The notes under the pieces were generated by a model that did no database searches, was not told the DNA's origin, and saw only the letters and a program-made list of their open reading frames with translations. The position numbers were made by a program, and so were the translations under genes. Source: Clostridia bacterium (GTDB lineage: Bacteria; Bacillota_A; Clostridia; Oscillospirales; CAG-272). From it: DNA of 64,000 bases. This document shows, piece by piece, positions 45,537 to 54,422 of the stretch (position 1 is the stretch's first letter; each line of letters starts with the position of its first letter). The stretch covers positions 1-64,000 of the forward strand of contig JAFTUD010000024.1 of the NCBI GenBank assembly GCA_017466455.1. Direction: 5' to 3'.

Positions 45537-46742
45537 CTATTCCGCATCCTCATATCTTTCGGAAAAATAATCTCTATCAACCGTCAAAATAAGAAGATAG
45601 TTAGAATCAAGCCTTTTAATTTCATCGTGCAGCTCGGCATAAAGCTGTTCATTTGTAAGAGGTATTTCGTTGGAAATGCTTACATCAAAGAGAATTTTAG
45701 TTTGGGAAAAGTAGCCCTTTACAACTCTGAAGTCGTGCATTGATATAGGGCTTGAATATTGCGATGAAATTTCGCTAAGAATTTTTGAAATTTTTTCTCT
45801 TATGCTATTTGTTTCGGGGTCGGTAATGCAAACGGGGTCCATATGGATAACGAGATTTACTCCCATTTCCCTTAAAACATCAGCCTCTATTGTATCAACC
45901 ATATCGTGGCTTATAAGCACATCCTTTTCGCTGTCAACCTCAACATGGGCGCTAACGAAGGTCTTGCCCTCGCCATATGAATGGACAACAAGGTCGTGAA
46001 TACCGAGCACACCGTCATAGCTTCTTATCTTTTTTGTTAGCGAAACGATAAATTCCGTGCTTGGCGCTTTACCGATAAGGGTATTTGAGGATTCAATTAT
46101 AAGCTTTATTCCCATAAAGATGATATATGCGGAAATCAAGCAACCGATAACTCCGTCGGTATACGGTCCTGTAACGGGGGTTAAAAGCATACCTACTACA
46201 ACTGCGCTTGTTGCGATAACATCGCTTACGCTATCGGCAAATGACGCCTTTAATGTATCGGAGTTAATATGCCTTCCAAGCTTTCGGAAGAATAACGACA
46301 TTACAAGCTTTACAAGAATTGTAGATGCAATAATTATAATAGCTATTGTATCGTATTTTTCATTTGCGCTTGGGGTAATTATCTTCTCGACCGAGGTTTT
46401 AAGCATTTCAATACCGATGAGAAGGACAATAACGGATATAAAGAGCGAGGAAAGATGCTCCATTCTTGCGTGTCCGTACGGATGATCCTTATCGGCGGGC
46501 TTGCCCGACATGGTATAGCCTGCGACGGTAAGGATATTTGAGCCTGCATCGGTAAGATTGTTCATTGAATCGGCGATGACTGAGGCACTGCCCGATACAA
46601 ATCCCAAGAAAAACTTTATTGCAAATAATATAGCATTTAAAAATATGCCGACAAAGCCTGCGAAGCGACCCACCCTTACCCTAACCTCGGGCTTTTCGGG
46701 GTGGTTATAGTCCTTTATGATTTTTTCAAGCATTTTCTTCAT
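45537..46742 (-). CDS. Cation diffusion facilitator (CDF) metal transporter
   Basis: A 401-residue exporter of divalent metals such as Zn, Mn or Fe in exchange for protons. Six membrane helices lie in about 25-240. The metal site in helix 2 is in SVIADSMNNLTDAG and the helix 5 site in KASFADSVSDVIATSA, with Asp in place of the His of zinc types (HxxxD), which points to Mn or Fe types. The C-terminal cytoplasmic domain (about 240-320) has VHSYGEGKTFVSAHVEVD. A further 80-residue tail follows. It overlaps the gene upstream by 17 bases. Confidence 0.9.
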   Translation of the reverse strand: MKKMLEKIIKDYNHPEKPEVRVRVGRFAGFVGIFLNAILFAIKFFLGFVSGSASVIADSMNNLTDAGSNILTVAGYTMSGKPADKDHPYGHARMEHLSSLFISVIVLLIGIEMLKTSVEKIITPSANEKYDTIAIIIIASTILVKLVMSLFFRKLGRHINSDTLKASFADSVSDVIATSAVVVGMLLTPVTGPYTDGVIGCLISAYIIFMGIKLIIESSNTLIGKAPSTEFIVSLTKKIRSYDGVLGIHDLVVHSYGEGKTFVSAHVEVDSEKDVLISHDMVDTIEADVLREMGVNLVIHMDPVCITDPETNSIREKISKILSEISSQYSSPISMHDFRVVKGYFSQTKILFDVSISNEIPLTNEQLYAELHDEIKRLDSNYLLILTVDRDYFSERYEDAE

Positions 46743-47358
46743 CTTTCACTGCGATAATATCCTTAGCGTATGGAAGTGACATTATCCAGTCGCACATTGT
46801 GTGCCATTCGGCAAGCTTATGTGAGCGCCTTGCGTAATAGATATTTATAAGTGTTTCGTAGTTGAAGGTACAGGTCCTCATTTGGTTATAGCTTGAGGGA
46901 AGGAGCTGTATCATATCGTGCCAGTATGCTCTATCCTTTGTTTCAAGGAATTTTTGGCGTGCGCTTTCGAGATATTCAATAGTGATATCAAGGACCTTAA
47001 GTGCCTCGGGAGTCATTCTATCGTGGCTGAAATCATCACGCTCAAATTCCTTTGAGTGGATTTTGTGCATTGTTGATGTGGAGTTAGCAACGGTTGCCAC
47101 CTTATAGGTGTCGTACTCCTTCCACCAGTAAAGGGGGGCGGTGATGTCAACGCTTACGAAGATTTGTCTTAGGTATTTTCTATGGTCGCTTCCTGCCTTA
47201 GCGAGCTTTTTAGCCAAGGAAAGGTCGTTTTCGCCAAGAACATAATTTCCGTCCTTGTCATAGTAGCTATCGCTCTTCGCCCATGAGTTAAGTGGATTGC
47301 GCGCTCCTCTTATAGCGTTTTCAAAATTCATTACTGAGGCTCTTTCAATTTTAATCAT
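46726..47358 (-). CDS. ThyX-related protein without the canonical motif
   Basis: A 210-residue protein. The segment LRQIFVSVDITAPLYWWKEYDTYKVATVANSTSTMHKI is placed like the substrate and flavin region of FAD-dependent thymidylate synthase, but the ThyX signature RHR-x7-S is absent; WKEYDTYK occupies its place. I base the relation on general pattern and length, not on a search. It opens an operon with the CDF and CotH genes and has a consensus promoter. If related, it may bind nucleotide or flavin without making dTMP. Confidence 0.5.
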   Translation of the reverse strand: MIKIERASVMNFENAIRGARNPLNSWAKSDSYYDKDGNYVLGENDLSLAKKLAKAGSDHRKYLRQIFVSVDITAPLYWWKEYDTYKVATVANSTSTMHKIHSKEFERDDFSHDRMTPEALKVLDITIEYLESARQKFLETKDRAYWHDMIQLLPSSYNQMRTCTFNYETLINIYYARRSHKLAEWHTMCDWIMSLPYAKDIIAVKDEENA

Positions 47359-47393
47359 TGTTTTCTCCTTTGTATAAGTTACTTATCAGTTAT

Positions 47394-47422
47394 ATAATAC
47401 CATAAAGTTATAATATTGTCAA
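47394..47422 (-). promoter_or_regulatory. Promoter of the ThyX-like/CDF/CotH operon
   Basis: Minus-strand TTGACA (47417-47422), 17 bases, TATTAT (47394-47399). It is divergent from the SpoIIQ-like gene. Confidence 0.75.
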
Positions 47423-47469
47423 CATTTTCACGCTCGTCCTCGCATTTTTTTAATTTTTTGCTTTTTATT

Positions 47470-47498
47470 GCATAAAGCGCTCTTTGCTGTTCAATAAT
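47470..47498 (+). promoter_or_regulatory. Possible sigma-F promoter of the SpoIIQ-like gene
   Basis: GCATA (47470-47474), 15 bases, TTCAATAAT (47490-47498). Family consensus is GYATA, 15 bases, GGNNANANT; the -35 and the A-A-T positions fit, the GG does not. No good sigma-A promoter is seen on this strand. Confidence 0.35.
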
Positions 47499-47530
47499 AG
47501 GATTGTAAAAATTTGAAAGGAAATACAATC

Positions 47531-48214
47531 ATGGAAGAAAAAGAAAATTCAAAAAACACAAGAGCGTTTTATTTAACCTTGGCAGTTGTGCTTGCGGTGA
47601 TCGCAATTCTTATTATTGCAACCGTTGCAGCAAGGCGCAGCACCGAAAATCCACCTATTGATGAGTCAAGCTCATCAGGTACTGAGAGCGAAACAAATCC
47701 AACCATCTCAGAAACTGATACACTACCCGAATTTTCACTGCCTGTTGACGGTGAAATAAGCTTTGATTTCAGCGATAGCGTGCCTGTCTTCTCCCCCACA
47801 ATGGACGACTGGAGAACTCACCTTGGCGTTGATGTATTAGCGGAGCTTGGCAGTGAGGTTTTCGCAGTTGCTGACGGAACTGTAACAAATGTTTGGGACG
47901 ACCCATTTATGGGAACATGTGTTTCTGTTGAGCATTCAGGAAACGCAGTGAGCATTTACAAGAACCTTGCAAAGGATGTTGGTGACGGAATTGTTATCGG
48001 TTGCTCCGTAAAGGCAGGCGATGTTATCGGAAGCGTTGGTGAAACGGCGATGAATGAAATTGCGCAAGAGCCTCACCTACACTTTGAAATGACCGTTAAG
48101 GGCGAAACAGTTGACCCTAAAAATCACTTGAAGTTCCCTACAAAGGATATTGTAGATAATAACGAAAGCCAAAGCGAGAGCGAATCAAGCTCCGCGCCAA
48201 GCGAAAACGCTTGA
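47531..48214 (+). CDS. Membrane-anchored M23 (LytM) peptidase, SpoIIQ-like
   Basis: A 227-residue protein with one N-terminal membrane helix (about 15-35), a Ser/Glu/Thr-rich spacer, an M23 domain (about 95-205) and a Ser/Glu tail. The zinc ligands appear intact: HLGVD in the first motif and HLHFE in the last. Size, topology and sporulation setting match SpoIIQ, the forespore half of the channel that crosses the engulfing membranes; clostridial SpoIIQ often keeps catalytic residues, unlike that of Bacillus. The start at 47531 follows GAAAGGA. SpoIID and SpoIIIA genes are not in the window, so the name is inference. Confidence 0.75.
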   Translation: MEEKENSKNTRAFYLTLAVVLAVIAILIIATVAARRSTENPPIDESSSSGTESETNPTISETDTLPEFSLPVDGEISFDFSDSVPVFSPTMDDWRTHLGVDVLAELGSEVFAVADGTVTNVWDDPFMGTCVSVEHSGNAVSIYKNLAKDVGDGIVIGCSVKAGDVIGSVGETAMNEIAQEPHLHFEMTVKGETVDPKNHLKFPTKDIVDNNESQSESESSSAPSENA

Positions 48215-48244
48215 CAAGCAAAGCTACTTTTAAAATCCAACTTA

Positions 48245-48270
48245 AAAAAGCCGAGATTTCTCGGCTTTTT
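48245..48270 (+). terminator. Terminator after the SpoIIQ-like gene
   Basis: AAAAAGCCGAGA, TT, TCTCGGCTTTTT, 30 bases past the stop codon. Confidence 0.9.
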
Positions 48271-48278
48271 ATTATTTA

Positions 48279-48326
48279 TTAGGTTATTAAGTTACTGTCA
48301 AAAAGTGTTGATAATATTTTCTTCAT
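48279..48326 (-). pseudogene. Remnant of a lipoprotein gene (signal peptide start only)
   Basis: A perfect ribosome binding site and ATG begin a frame of 15 codons, MKKILSTLFDSNLIT, then TAA. The first seven residues and the upstream 60 bases match the starts of the lipoprotein genes at 49797 and 49083. The rest of the gene has been lost. Confidence 0.7.
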
Positions 48327-48365
48327 AAAATCAACTCCTTTATTTAAGGGCGGGCAAGGGCGCCC
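48322..48365 (-). repeat. Direct repeat of lipoprotein gene leader, copy 1
   Basis: 44 bases that include the start codon, CTCCTTTATTTAAGG (complement of the ribosome binding site) and a GC-rich hairpin (GGGCG, eight bases, CGCCC). The same sequence with one inserted base lies at 49079-49123. Confidence 0.85.
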
Positions 48366-48372
48366 TTAACAT

Positions 48373-49083
48373 TCAATCGCCTATTACATCGTGAATTTCG
48401 GTATAAAGTTTACAAGGACTGTTGTATTCTTCGCCTAAAAACATATAATGTTTTTCTATTACCTTGATAATTTGAGGATTCGTGTCGTTGCAAAGTTCCT
48501 TTGGAATTATACAAACATCGCAAAACTCTTGCACTGCTTCGGACACTTCACCGTCTTTGGGACTTATTCGATTATAAGTCAATGTATAATAATCGCCCTC
48601 TTTTTTAAAATCCGTATAGTGTATGTCGTAACTTCGGATATGCCCCTCACAACCTCTGATTACAAGAACAAAATTGTCCTCAAAGGTTTGCTCGGTGATT
48701 CCCGTAGGGCGGAAATCTATTGCACCTTTTTGAAATTCTTCGTAAGTAAAAATCGCCTTAGCACATGCAAACATACCATGGCGGCATTCCCCTTCTTCGA
48801 TTCCCGTTTCGTAATACCAACCTATCCACGACTGATAGGCGTTTGCAAAGGTGTCACGAGTGATGTTATTCAAAACATTATCATCAAGGATCGTTTCACT
48901 TTCGGTTTCGCTCGGGATTTCACTCTTGCTTTCTTCACCTGTGGATTCAGATTGAACTATGCTCTCGCTTGAAGATTCACTCTTTGTTTCACTTTGTGAT
49001 GATGAAATTTCCTCATTTCCGCATGAAACAAGCAAGCTAAGAAACATTATAAGAGTCAAAAGCATTGATAAAAATTTCTTCAT
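48373..49083 (-). CDS. Lipoprotein with one copy of the repeated alpha/beta module
   Basis: A 236-residue predicted lipoprotein: signal peptide ending LLVSC (Cys21), a Ser/Glu-rich linker to about residue 75, and a folded part. Residues about 110-210 match the module seen four times in the proteins at 58225 and 59952: FTYEEFQKG, then TFEDNFVLVIRG, then IRSYDIHYTDF, and finally CDVCIIPKEL. It is likely attached to the outer face of the membrane. I do not recognise a characterised family; the module is loosely like the PrcB C-terminal domain. The gene follows the 181-residue paralogue. Confidence 0.75.
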   Translation of the reverse strand: MKKFLSMLLTLIMFLSLLVSCGNEEISSSQSETKSESSSESIVQSESTGEESKSEIPSETESETILDDNVLNNITRDTFANAYQSWIGWYYETGIEEGECRHGMFACAKAIFTYEEFQKGAIDFRPTGITEQTFEDNFVLVIRGCEGHIRSYDIHYTDFKKEGDYYTLTYNRISPKDGEVSEAVQEFCDVCIIPKELCNDTNPQIIKVIEKHYMFLGEEYNSPCKLYTEIHDVIGD

Positions 49084-49123
49084 AAAATCACACTCCTTTA
49101 TTTAAGGGCGGGCAAGGGCGCCC
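49079..49123 (-). repeat. Direct repeat of lipoprotein gene leader, copy 2
   Basis: Second copy of the leader found at 48322-48365, here in front of an intact gene. It includes the hairpin GGGCG/CGCCC close to the ribosome binding site. Confidence 0.85.
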
Positions 49124-49251
49124 CGTTTTTATTTATGATATTTCTATGGTTTTGGCAAAAGTCATATTTAAAGATTATTTCACTAACATTCGTTTGCTTT
49201 TTAGAACGCACTGTGTAAACAATAAAGTTTAAACACGGAGTTAGCCTGATT

Positions 49252-49797
49252 TTAAGCAGTAGTCCAAATAACCTTCAAATTGTCCTCGTAAAAATTGAGG
49301 TTGTTTTTTTGTTCAAACAGTGTTTTGGGAACAAAAAATACACCGTTCAAATATTTTATATCATCAGTTCCTTCTTCTTCTAATGTGACCTCAATTTGTA
49401 AAATCACGGTATGTTTTGTTTCGTTCTCATCAAAATCCATGCCAACCAACACATTTTTTAAGCCCCAATGACTAAAATAGGGAAATGGCACTTCTAAATT
49501 AGAGATCAATAGTGCATAATTATCATTAAATCTTGATTTATCAATGTCATTCGATGAATTATCAATAACTTGCAACAATTCATCATAGGTTTCGTAAATT
49601 GCAAAATTTGGAACATTAGTATTTAATCTAAGATCAATAATTTTATCATAATAATCGGATTTCACAGTTGATTGTATATCTTCGTTAGAATTTTCTCCGC
49701 ATTCACCTTGTGATGATGAATTTTCTTCATTACCGCACGAAATTAGTGCGATGAAGCAAAACACCAGTGCCAAAAGTATTGATAATATTTTCTTCAT
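49252..49797 (-). CDS. Lipoprotein with one copy of the repeated alpha/beta module
   Basis: A 181-residue predicted lipoprotein. The lipobox is ALISC (Cys21), followed by a short Asn/Ser/Glu-rich linker. The module spans about residues 65-170: YETYDELLQVID, SRFNDNYALLISNLE, LKNVLVGMDF and NGVFFVPKTLF. It is the first gene of the small lipoprotein pair. The upstream -10 is good but the -35 is poor, and a TGTGA direct repeat lies next to it, so an activator may be needed. No function is known to me. Confidence 0.75.
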   Translation of the reverse strand: MKKILSILLALVFCFIALISCGNEENSSSQGECGENSNEDIQSTVKSDYYDKIIDLRLNTNVPNFAIYETYDELLQVIDNSSNDIDKSRFNDNYALLISNLEVPFPYFSHWGLKNVLVGMDFDENETKHTVILQIEVTLEEEGTDDIKYLNGVFFVPKTLFEQKNNLNFYEDNLKVIWTTA

Positions 49798-49890
49798 AAA
49801 ATCACACTCCTTTTATTTGTGAGGGCATTTAGAATGCCTATATTCCCCCTTGCTAATTTAATTTTATCACACCGTATTATGATTTTGTTG

Positions 49891-49911
49891 ATTTTCACAA
49901 AACCTTCACAT
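49891..49911 (-). promoter_or_regulatory. Direct-repeat element upstream of lipoprotein gene (copy 1)
   Basis: On the minus strand TGTGA AGGTTT TGTGA, two TGTGA words 11 bases apart, directly next to the -35 position. A nearly identical 21-base element (20 of 21 positions) lies before the lipoprotein gene at 59952-61871. An 11-base period is typical of OmpR-family response regulator sites; this is inference. Confidence 0.6.
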
Positions 49912-49993
49912 TCAAAATGAAAGGTTTTACATTTTGCACAAAAAAGAAAGAATTTTCAAGGATTTGGAGAGCCGATTTTTGTGCAAATTGCAA

Positions 49994-50027
49994 GCAAAAA
50001 CCTCTTGCCGAGGCAAGAGGTTTTTTA
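49994..50027. terminator. Terminator downstream of the arginine operon
   Basis: AAAAACCTCTTGCC, GA, GGCAAGAGGTTTTTT, about 115 bases past the argF stop codon. Works on both strands. Confidence 0.9.
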
Positions 50028-50142
50028 TCTTATTAAATTAGTCTTACTGATGACCGCGCAGTTCACGGGGGAAATGCACTTCGGCGTACATTGAGGTCGT
50101 GAACGAGGAGCAACACAGTATGACTGACGGGAGTGGGACAAA

Positions 50143-51129
50143 TCAGAGAGTTGCGAGCATAACTGCCTTTATTGTGTGCATTCTATTCTCGGCTTCCTCA
50201 AAGACGATTGATTTATCGCTTTCAAAGACCTCGTTAGTTACTTCCATAGCATCTCTGCCGAAGCGCTCGCCCATTTCTCTACCTATTGTGGTTTTAAGGT
50301 CGTGGTAGGCAGGTAGGCAGTGCATAAATACTGCGTCCTCGCTTGCCATATTCATAATTTCCATATTAACTTGATATGGTGAAAGGTCCTCTATTCTTTG
50401 CGCCCACACATCGGTAGGCTCACCCATTGAAACCCACACATCGGTATAGATTACATTTGCGCCCTTTACTGCCTTTTTAGGATCTACCTCAAAGGTGATT
50501 GTTGAGCCGTTTTCCTTGGCAATATCCTTACAAATTGCGGTAAGCTCTGCATTTGGGAAATACTTTTCGGGAGCGCATGCAACGAAGTCAATTCCCATCT
50601 TTGCACAGCCAACCATGAGTGAGTTTGCCATATTGAAGCGAGCATCGCCCATATAAACGAATTTAATTCCCTTTAGCTTACCAAAATGCTCCTTAATTGT
50701 AAGGAAGTCGGCAAGAATTTGAGTTGGGTGAAATTCGTTTGTAAGTCCGTTCCAAACAGGCACCTTGGAATATTTTGCAAGCTCCTCAACAATTTCCTGT
50801 CCGTAGCCACGGTATTCAATTCCGTCGTAAATTCCGCTAAGAACTCTTGCTGTGTCGGCAATGCTTTCCTTTTTGCCGATTTGAGAGCCTGTTGGGTCAA
50901 GATAGGTTACATGCATACCAAGGTCGTATGCGGCAACCTCAAAGCTACAACGGGTGCGTGTGCTTGTTTTTTCAAATATAAGAGCGATATTTTTACCCTT
51001 ACAGTATTCGTGTGGCTCGCCAGCCTTTTTCTTTGCCTTAAGCTCGGAAGCCAAATTTATAAGTCCCTCAATTTCCTCAGATGTGAAATCAAGAAGCTTC
51101 AAAAAATCCTTACCCTTTAAAAAATTCAT
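50143..51129 (-). CDS. argF: Ornithine carbamoyltransferase
   Basis: A 328-residue cytoplasmic enzyme that makes citrulline from ornithine and carbamoyl phosphate. The carbamoyl-phosphate loop is STRTRCSFE (near residue 56), and HPTQ and HCLPAYHD (near 269) give the ornithine and catalytic cysteine sites. It is the anabolic form by context, as the last gene of the biosynthetic operon. The start at 51129 follows TAAAGGAG; a reading from 51168 would overlap argD. Confidence 0.95.
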   Translation of the reverse strand: MNFLKGKDFLKLLDFTSEEIEGLINLASELKAKKKAGEPHEYCKGKNIALIFEKTSTRTRCSFEVAAYDLGMHVTYLDPTGSQIGKKESIADTARVLSGIYDGIEYRGYGQEIVEELAKYSKVPVWNGLTNEFHPTQILADFLTIKEHFGKLKGIKFVYMGDARFNMANSLMVGCAKMGIDFVACAPEKYFPNAELTAICKDIAKENGSTITFEVDPKKAVKGANVIYTDVWVSMGEPTDVWAQRIEDLSPYQVNMEIMNMASEDAVFMHCLPAYHDLKTTIGREMGERFGRDAMEVTNEVFESDKSIVFEEAENRMHTIKAVMLATL

Positions 51130-51152
51130 ACTATTCTCCTTTAAGGATCGCG

Positions 51153-52316
51153 TCAGAGTGCGACACATTCCTTTAATATTTCAATAGCCCTTTTAAGCTC
51201 ATCCATTGGGATATTAAGCGCGGGGAGCAATCTTATCTTGCTCTTTGCCTTAATTGGCAAAATTCCCCTTTTAAAGCACTCAGCAAGCACGAGTGAGCTA
51301 TCCTTTTCGGTTTCAACGCCTATCATAAGTCCAAGACCGCTAACGCTTTTAACTCCCTTGGCTCCGTTAAGAGCATTGAATATGTATTCGGAGCGAGCCT
51401 TGACGCCATCAAGAAGCTCCTTATCAATTCTTGAAATTATATTGAGTGCGCCTGCGCACGCTATTGGATTGCCACCGAAGGTAGAGCCGTGAGAGCCTGC
51501 GTTAAGAGTATTTTCTACCCTTTCAAAAAGAAGAGTTGCTCCTATTGGCAAGCCACCGCCAAGACCCTTTGCGGTTGACACGATGTCGGGGACAAAATCA
51601 AACTGCTCATAGGCGTAGAGTGTGCCTGTGCGTCCGTTTCCTGTTTGGACCTCATCGGCGATTATAAGAAGGTCGTTTTCCCTTGCGAGCTTAACACAGT
51701 CGCTAACAAAGCTCTTATCAAGTGGCAAAACTCCGCCCTCTCCCTGTACCATTTCCATCATAATGGCACAGCATTTTGTGGTATTTATAATTGATTTTAC
51801 GCTATCAATATTATTCGCCTCGGCATAGGCAAAGCCCTCGGGGAACGGTCCGAAATCCTTATGGAATACATCCTGTCCTGTTGCCTTAAGGGTTGTTATA
51901 GTTCTGCCGTGGAAGCTGTTTTTAAGGGTTATTACAGTATAATCGCCCTCGCCCTTAGTATCCTGCGCCCATTTTCTTGCGACCTTTATTGCGCACTCAT
52001 TTGCCTCGGCACCCGAGTTGCCGAAAAAGACTCTTTTTGCGCCTGTTCTCTCACAAAGAAGCTTTGCAAGGCGTGCGCAGGGCTCGGAATAATAAAGATT
52101 TGACACATGCTGGAATTTTCCAAGCTGTGCGGTAACTGCCCCTATCCATTCATCATCGGCTACGCCGAAGGTATTTACTGCAATACCTGTTGCAAGGTCA
52201 ATATATTCCTTTCCACTCTCATCATAAACGAGAGATCCCTTACCCGAAACGATTTCAATATCAAAGCGGGCATATGTGCTTGCAACATACTGCTTATCTA
52301 TTTGCTTATTGCTCAT
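51153..52316 (-). CDS. argD: Acetylornithine aminotransferase
   Basis: A 387-residue class III PLP aminotransferase that converts N-acetylglutamate semialdehyde to N-acetylornithine with glutamate as donor. It has the NSGAEANE cofactor site (near residue 102), the [12 protein letters not shown] region and the PLP lysine in [14 protein letters not shown] (near 243). It overlaps argB by 11 bases. Related enzymes act on succinyl substrates, but the operon fixes the role. Confidence 0.95.
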   Translation of the reverse strand: MSNKQIDKQYVASTYARFDIEIVSGKGSLVYDESGKEYIDLATGIAVNTFGVADDEWIGAVTAQLGKFQHVSNLYYSEPCARLAKLLCERTGAKRVFFGNSGAEANECAIKVARKWAQDTKGEGDYTVITLKNSFHGRTITTLKATGQDVFHKDFGPFPEGFAYAEANNIDSVKSIINTTKCCAIMMEMVQGEGGVLPLDKSFVSDCVKLARENDLLIIADEVQTGNGRTGTLYAYEQFDFVPDIVSTAKGLGGGLPIGATLLFERVENTLNAGSHGSTFGGNPIACAGALNIISRIDKELLDGVKARSEYIFNALNGAKGVKSVSGLGLMIGVETEKDSSLVLAECFKRGILPIKAKSKIRLLPALNIPMDELKRAIEILKECVAL

Positions 52317-53193
52317 TGCTCTTATCCTTAATTACCATTGTTCCTGCGCCCTCATCAGTTAGCATTTCAATAAGTAATGCGTGAGAAACGCGACCGTCAA
52401 GAATGGTTACTCTTTCAACGCCATGCTCTATTGCCTCAATACAGCACTCTACCTTAGGTATCATACCGCCCGAGATAATTCCGCTTTCAAAAAGCTCTCT
52501 TGCCTCGGCAATATCGATACAGGGAATTATTGAGCTTGGGTCGTCCTTATCCCTTAAAATGCCTGCGATATCAGTCATTGTAAGGAGCCTTTCCGCCTTC
52601 ATTTCGCCTGCGATGTATGCGGCGGCGGTATCGGCGTTTATGTTATAAACATTTCCCTCGTTATCACAGCCTATTGTTGATACAACGGGGATATAGCCCT
52701 TTTCAAGAAGGTCGTTAATCGGCTTTACATCTACCTTTGTAATTCTTCCTACATAGCCGAGATTTTCATCCTTCATCTCTGCCTGTATCATATGTCCGTC
52801 AAGTCCGCTAAGACCGATAGCCTCGCCACCGTTGATTTCAAGAAGGTTTACAAGGCTCTTATTTATCTTGCCTGCAAGAACCATTTGAACAACCTCGGCA
52901 GTTTCCTTATCGGTTACGCGAAGTCCGTTCAGAAATACGGATTCCTTGCCGATTTTCTTAAGCATATCGGTAATTTCGGGTCCGCCACCGTGAACAAGCA
53001 CTACCTTTACTCCGATCAGGTGAAGAAGAACGATGTCCTCCATTACCTGCTCCTTAAGATGCTCGTTTATCATTGCGTTTCCGCCGTATTTTACAACGAT
53101 GCTTTTACCATAGTATTTTTGTATGTACGGAAGCGCCTGTGTAAGAACCTCGGCACGATGAGCGTTTGTTATTTCGATTGGTAAATTTTCCAT
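52306..53193 (-). CDS. argB: Acetylglutamate kinase
   Basis: A 295-residue amino acid kinase that phosphorylates N-acetylglutamate. KYGGNAM and VLVHGGGPEI are the ATP and substrate loops, and SGGMIPKVECCIEAI with the following VERVTILDGR completes the site. The N-terminal helix (AEVLTQALPYIQKYYGK) is the extension that in other species makes the enzyme hexameric and sensitive to arginine feedback. It starts on the last base of the argJ stop codon (TAATG). Confidence 0.95.
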   Translation of the reverse strand: MENLPIEITNAHRAEVLTQALPYIQKYYGKSIVVKYGGNAMINEHLKEQVMEDIVLLHLIGVKVVLVHGGGPEITDMLKKIGKESVFLNGLRVTDKETAEVVQMVLAGKINKSLVNLLEINGGEAIGLSGLDGHMIQAEMKDENLGYVGRITKVDVKPINDLLEKGYIPVVSTIGCDNEGNVYNINADTAAAYIAGEMKAERLLTMTDIAGILRDKDDPSSIIPCIDIAEARELFESGIISGGMIPKVECCIEAIEHGVERVTILDGRVSHALLIEMLTDEGAGTMVIKDKSNEQ

Positions 53194-54413
53194 TATGTTC
53201 TATAATCTCCGTTTATTTTTACATAATCGTAGGTGAGGTCACAGCCCCAAGCTACACTGTTTGCATCACCGTCGCCAAGTTTGACAACTGTTGTAATTTC
53301 GTTTTCGAGAAGGATTTCTTTTGCTATTTCCTCGGAAAAGTCAACACCTGCACCGTCTTTACAAACGAGGATTTCGCCCTTTGCCGATTTGAAATAAACA
53401 TCTACTTTGTTTACATCAACATCAGCGCCACTATAACCGATTGCGCAAAGAATTCTTCCCCAGTTAGCATCTGCGCCGAACATTGCTGCCTTTACAAGTG
53501 ATGAGCAAATTATACTCTTTGCGATTATTTTTGCGTTTTTATCGTCCTTCGCACCGTATACCTCACACTCAATGAGCTTTGTTGCGCCCTCTCCGTCATA
53601 GGCGATATTGCGGCAAAGGTGGACTGTTATTGTATTAAGAGCCTTCATAAACGCATCAAACGCCTCGCCCTCGCTATCGACAATGGCATTGCCTGCCATT
53701 CCGTTAGCCATTACGGTGACCATATCGTTTGTTGATGTATCTCCATCAACGCTTACCATATTAAAGGTGCTTTGAATATCAGTCGAAAGTGCCTTTTGAA
53801 GCATTTTAGGGCTGATATTACAGTCGGTTGTGATGAAAACGAGCATTGTTGCCATATTTGGGTGAATAATTCCTGAGCCCTTAGCAATTCCGCCTATTTT
53901 ACATTCCTTGCCATCAACCTCAAAGCTTACTGCAACCTCTTTAAGTCTTGTATCGGTGGTCATAATTCCCTCGGCTGCATCACGGCTTGCACCAAAATTA
54001 TCTCTCAAGCCCGAAACGAGTGTTGGAATTGCTGTTACGATAGGGGCGATATCAAGTGGTTGACCGATAACGCCTGTTGATGCTACAACGATGTCACTTG
54101 CATCTATTTTTAGCTCCTTTGCCAAGGCGATACAGGTATTTTGGGCAACCTCTATTCCGTCAGCGTTACAGGTGTTGGCATTTCCGCTATTACAAATTAC
54201 TGCCTGAGCATAGCCATTTGCAACATTATTTTTTGTAACGGTGAGGGGTGCGCCCTTTACCTTGTTAGTTGTATAAACGCAGGCAGTGCTTGCCTTTACC
54301 TCTGAATAAATCAAAGCAAGGTCCTTTTTGGACTTATTCTTTCTAATTCCGCAATGCACTCCGTTTGCATAAAATCCTTTTGCGGCAACTACGCCACCTT
54401 CAATAAAATTCAT
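53193..54413 (-). CDS. argJ: Glutamate N-acetyltransferase / ornithine acetyltransferase
   Basis: A 406-residue enzyme that transfers acetyl from N-acetylornithine to glutamate, recycling the acetyl group. It cleaves itself before the nucleophilic Thr in HPNMATMLVFITTD (near residue 195). Other sites are GNANTCN and STGVIGQPL. The presence of argJ and lack of argA and argE nearby show the cyclic pathway. Whether it can also use acetyl-CoA cannot be told from sequence. Confidence 0.95.
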   Translation of the reverse strand: MNFIEGGVVAAKGFYANGVHCGIRKNKSKKDLALIYSEVKASTACVYTTNKVKGAPLTVTKNNVANGYAQAVICNSGNANTCNADGIEVAQNTCIALAKELKIDASDIVVASTGVIGQPLDIAPIVTAIPTLVSGLRDNFGASRDAAEGIMTTDTRLKEVAVSFEVDGKECKIGGIAKGSGIIHPNMATMLVFITTDCNISPKMLQKALSTDIQSTFNMVSVDGDTSTNDMVTVMANGMAGNAIVDSEGEAFDAFMKALNTITVHLCRNIAYDGEGATKLIECEVYGAKDDKNAKIIAKSIICSSLVKAAMFGADANWGRILCAIGYSGADVDVNKVDVYFKSAKGEILVCKDGAGVDFSEEIAKEILLENEITTVVKLGDGDANSVAWGCDLTYDYVKINGDYRT

Positions 54414-54422
54414 AGCTTCTCC

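Larger units (their letters stand above)
49798..50142. other. Intergenic region upstream of the small lipoprotein genes
   Basis: It holds, on the minus strand, a ribosome binding site, a TGTGA-TAAAAT extended -10 (49861-49866), the direct-repeat element at 49891-49911 and, further right, the argF terminator. Bases 50030-50142 show no clear feature. Confidence 0.6.
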
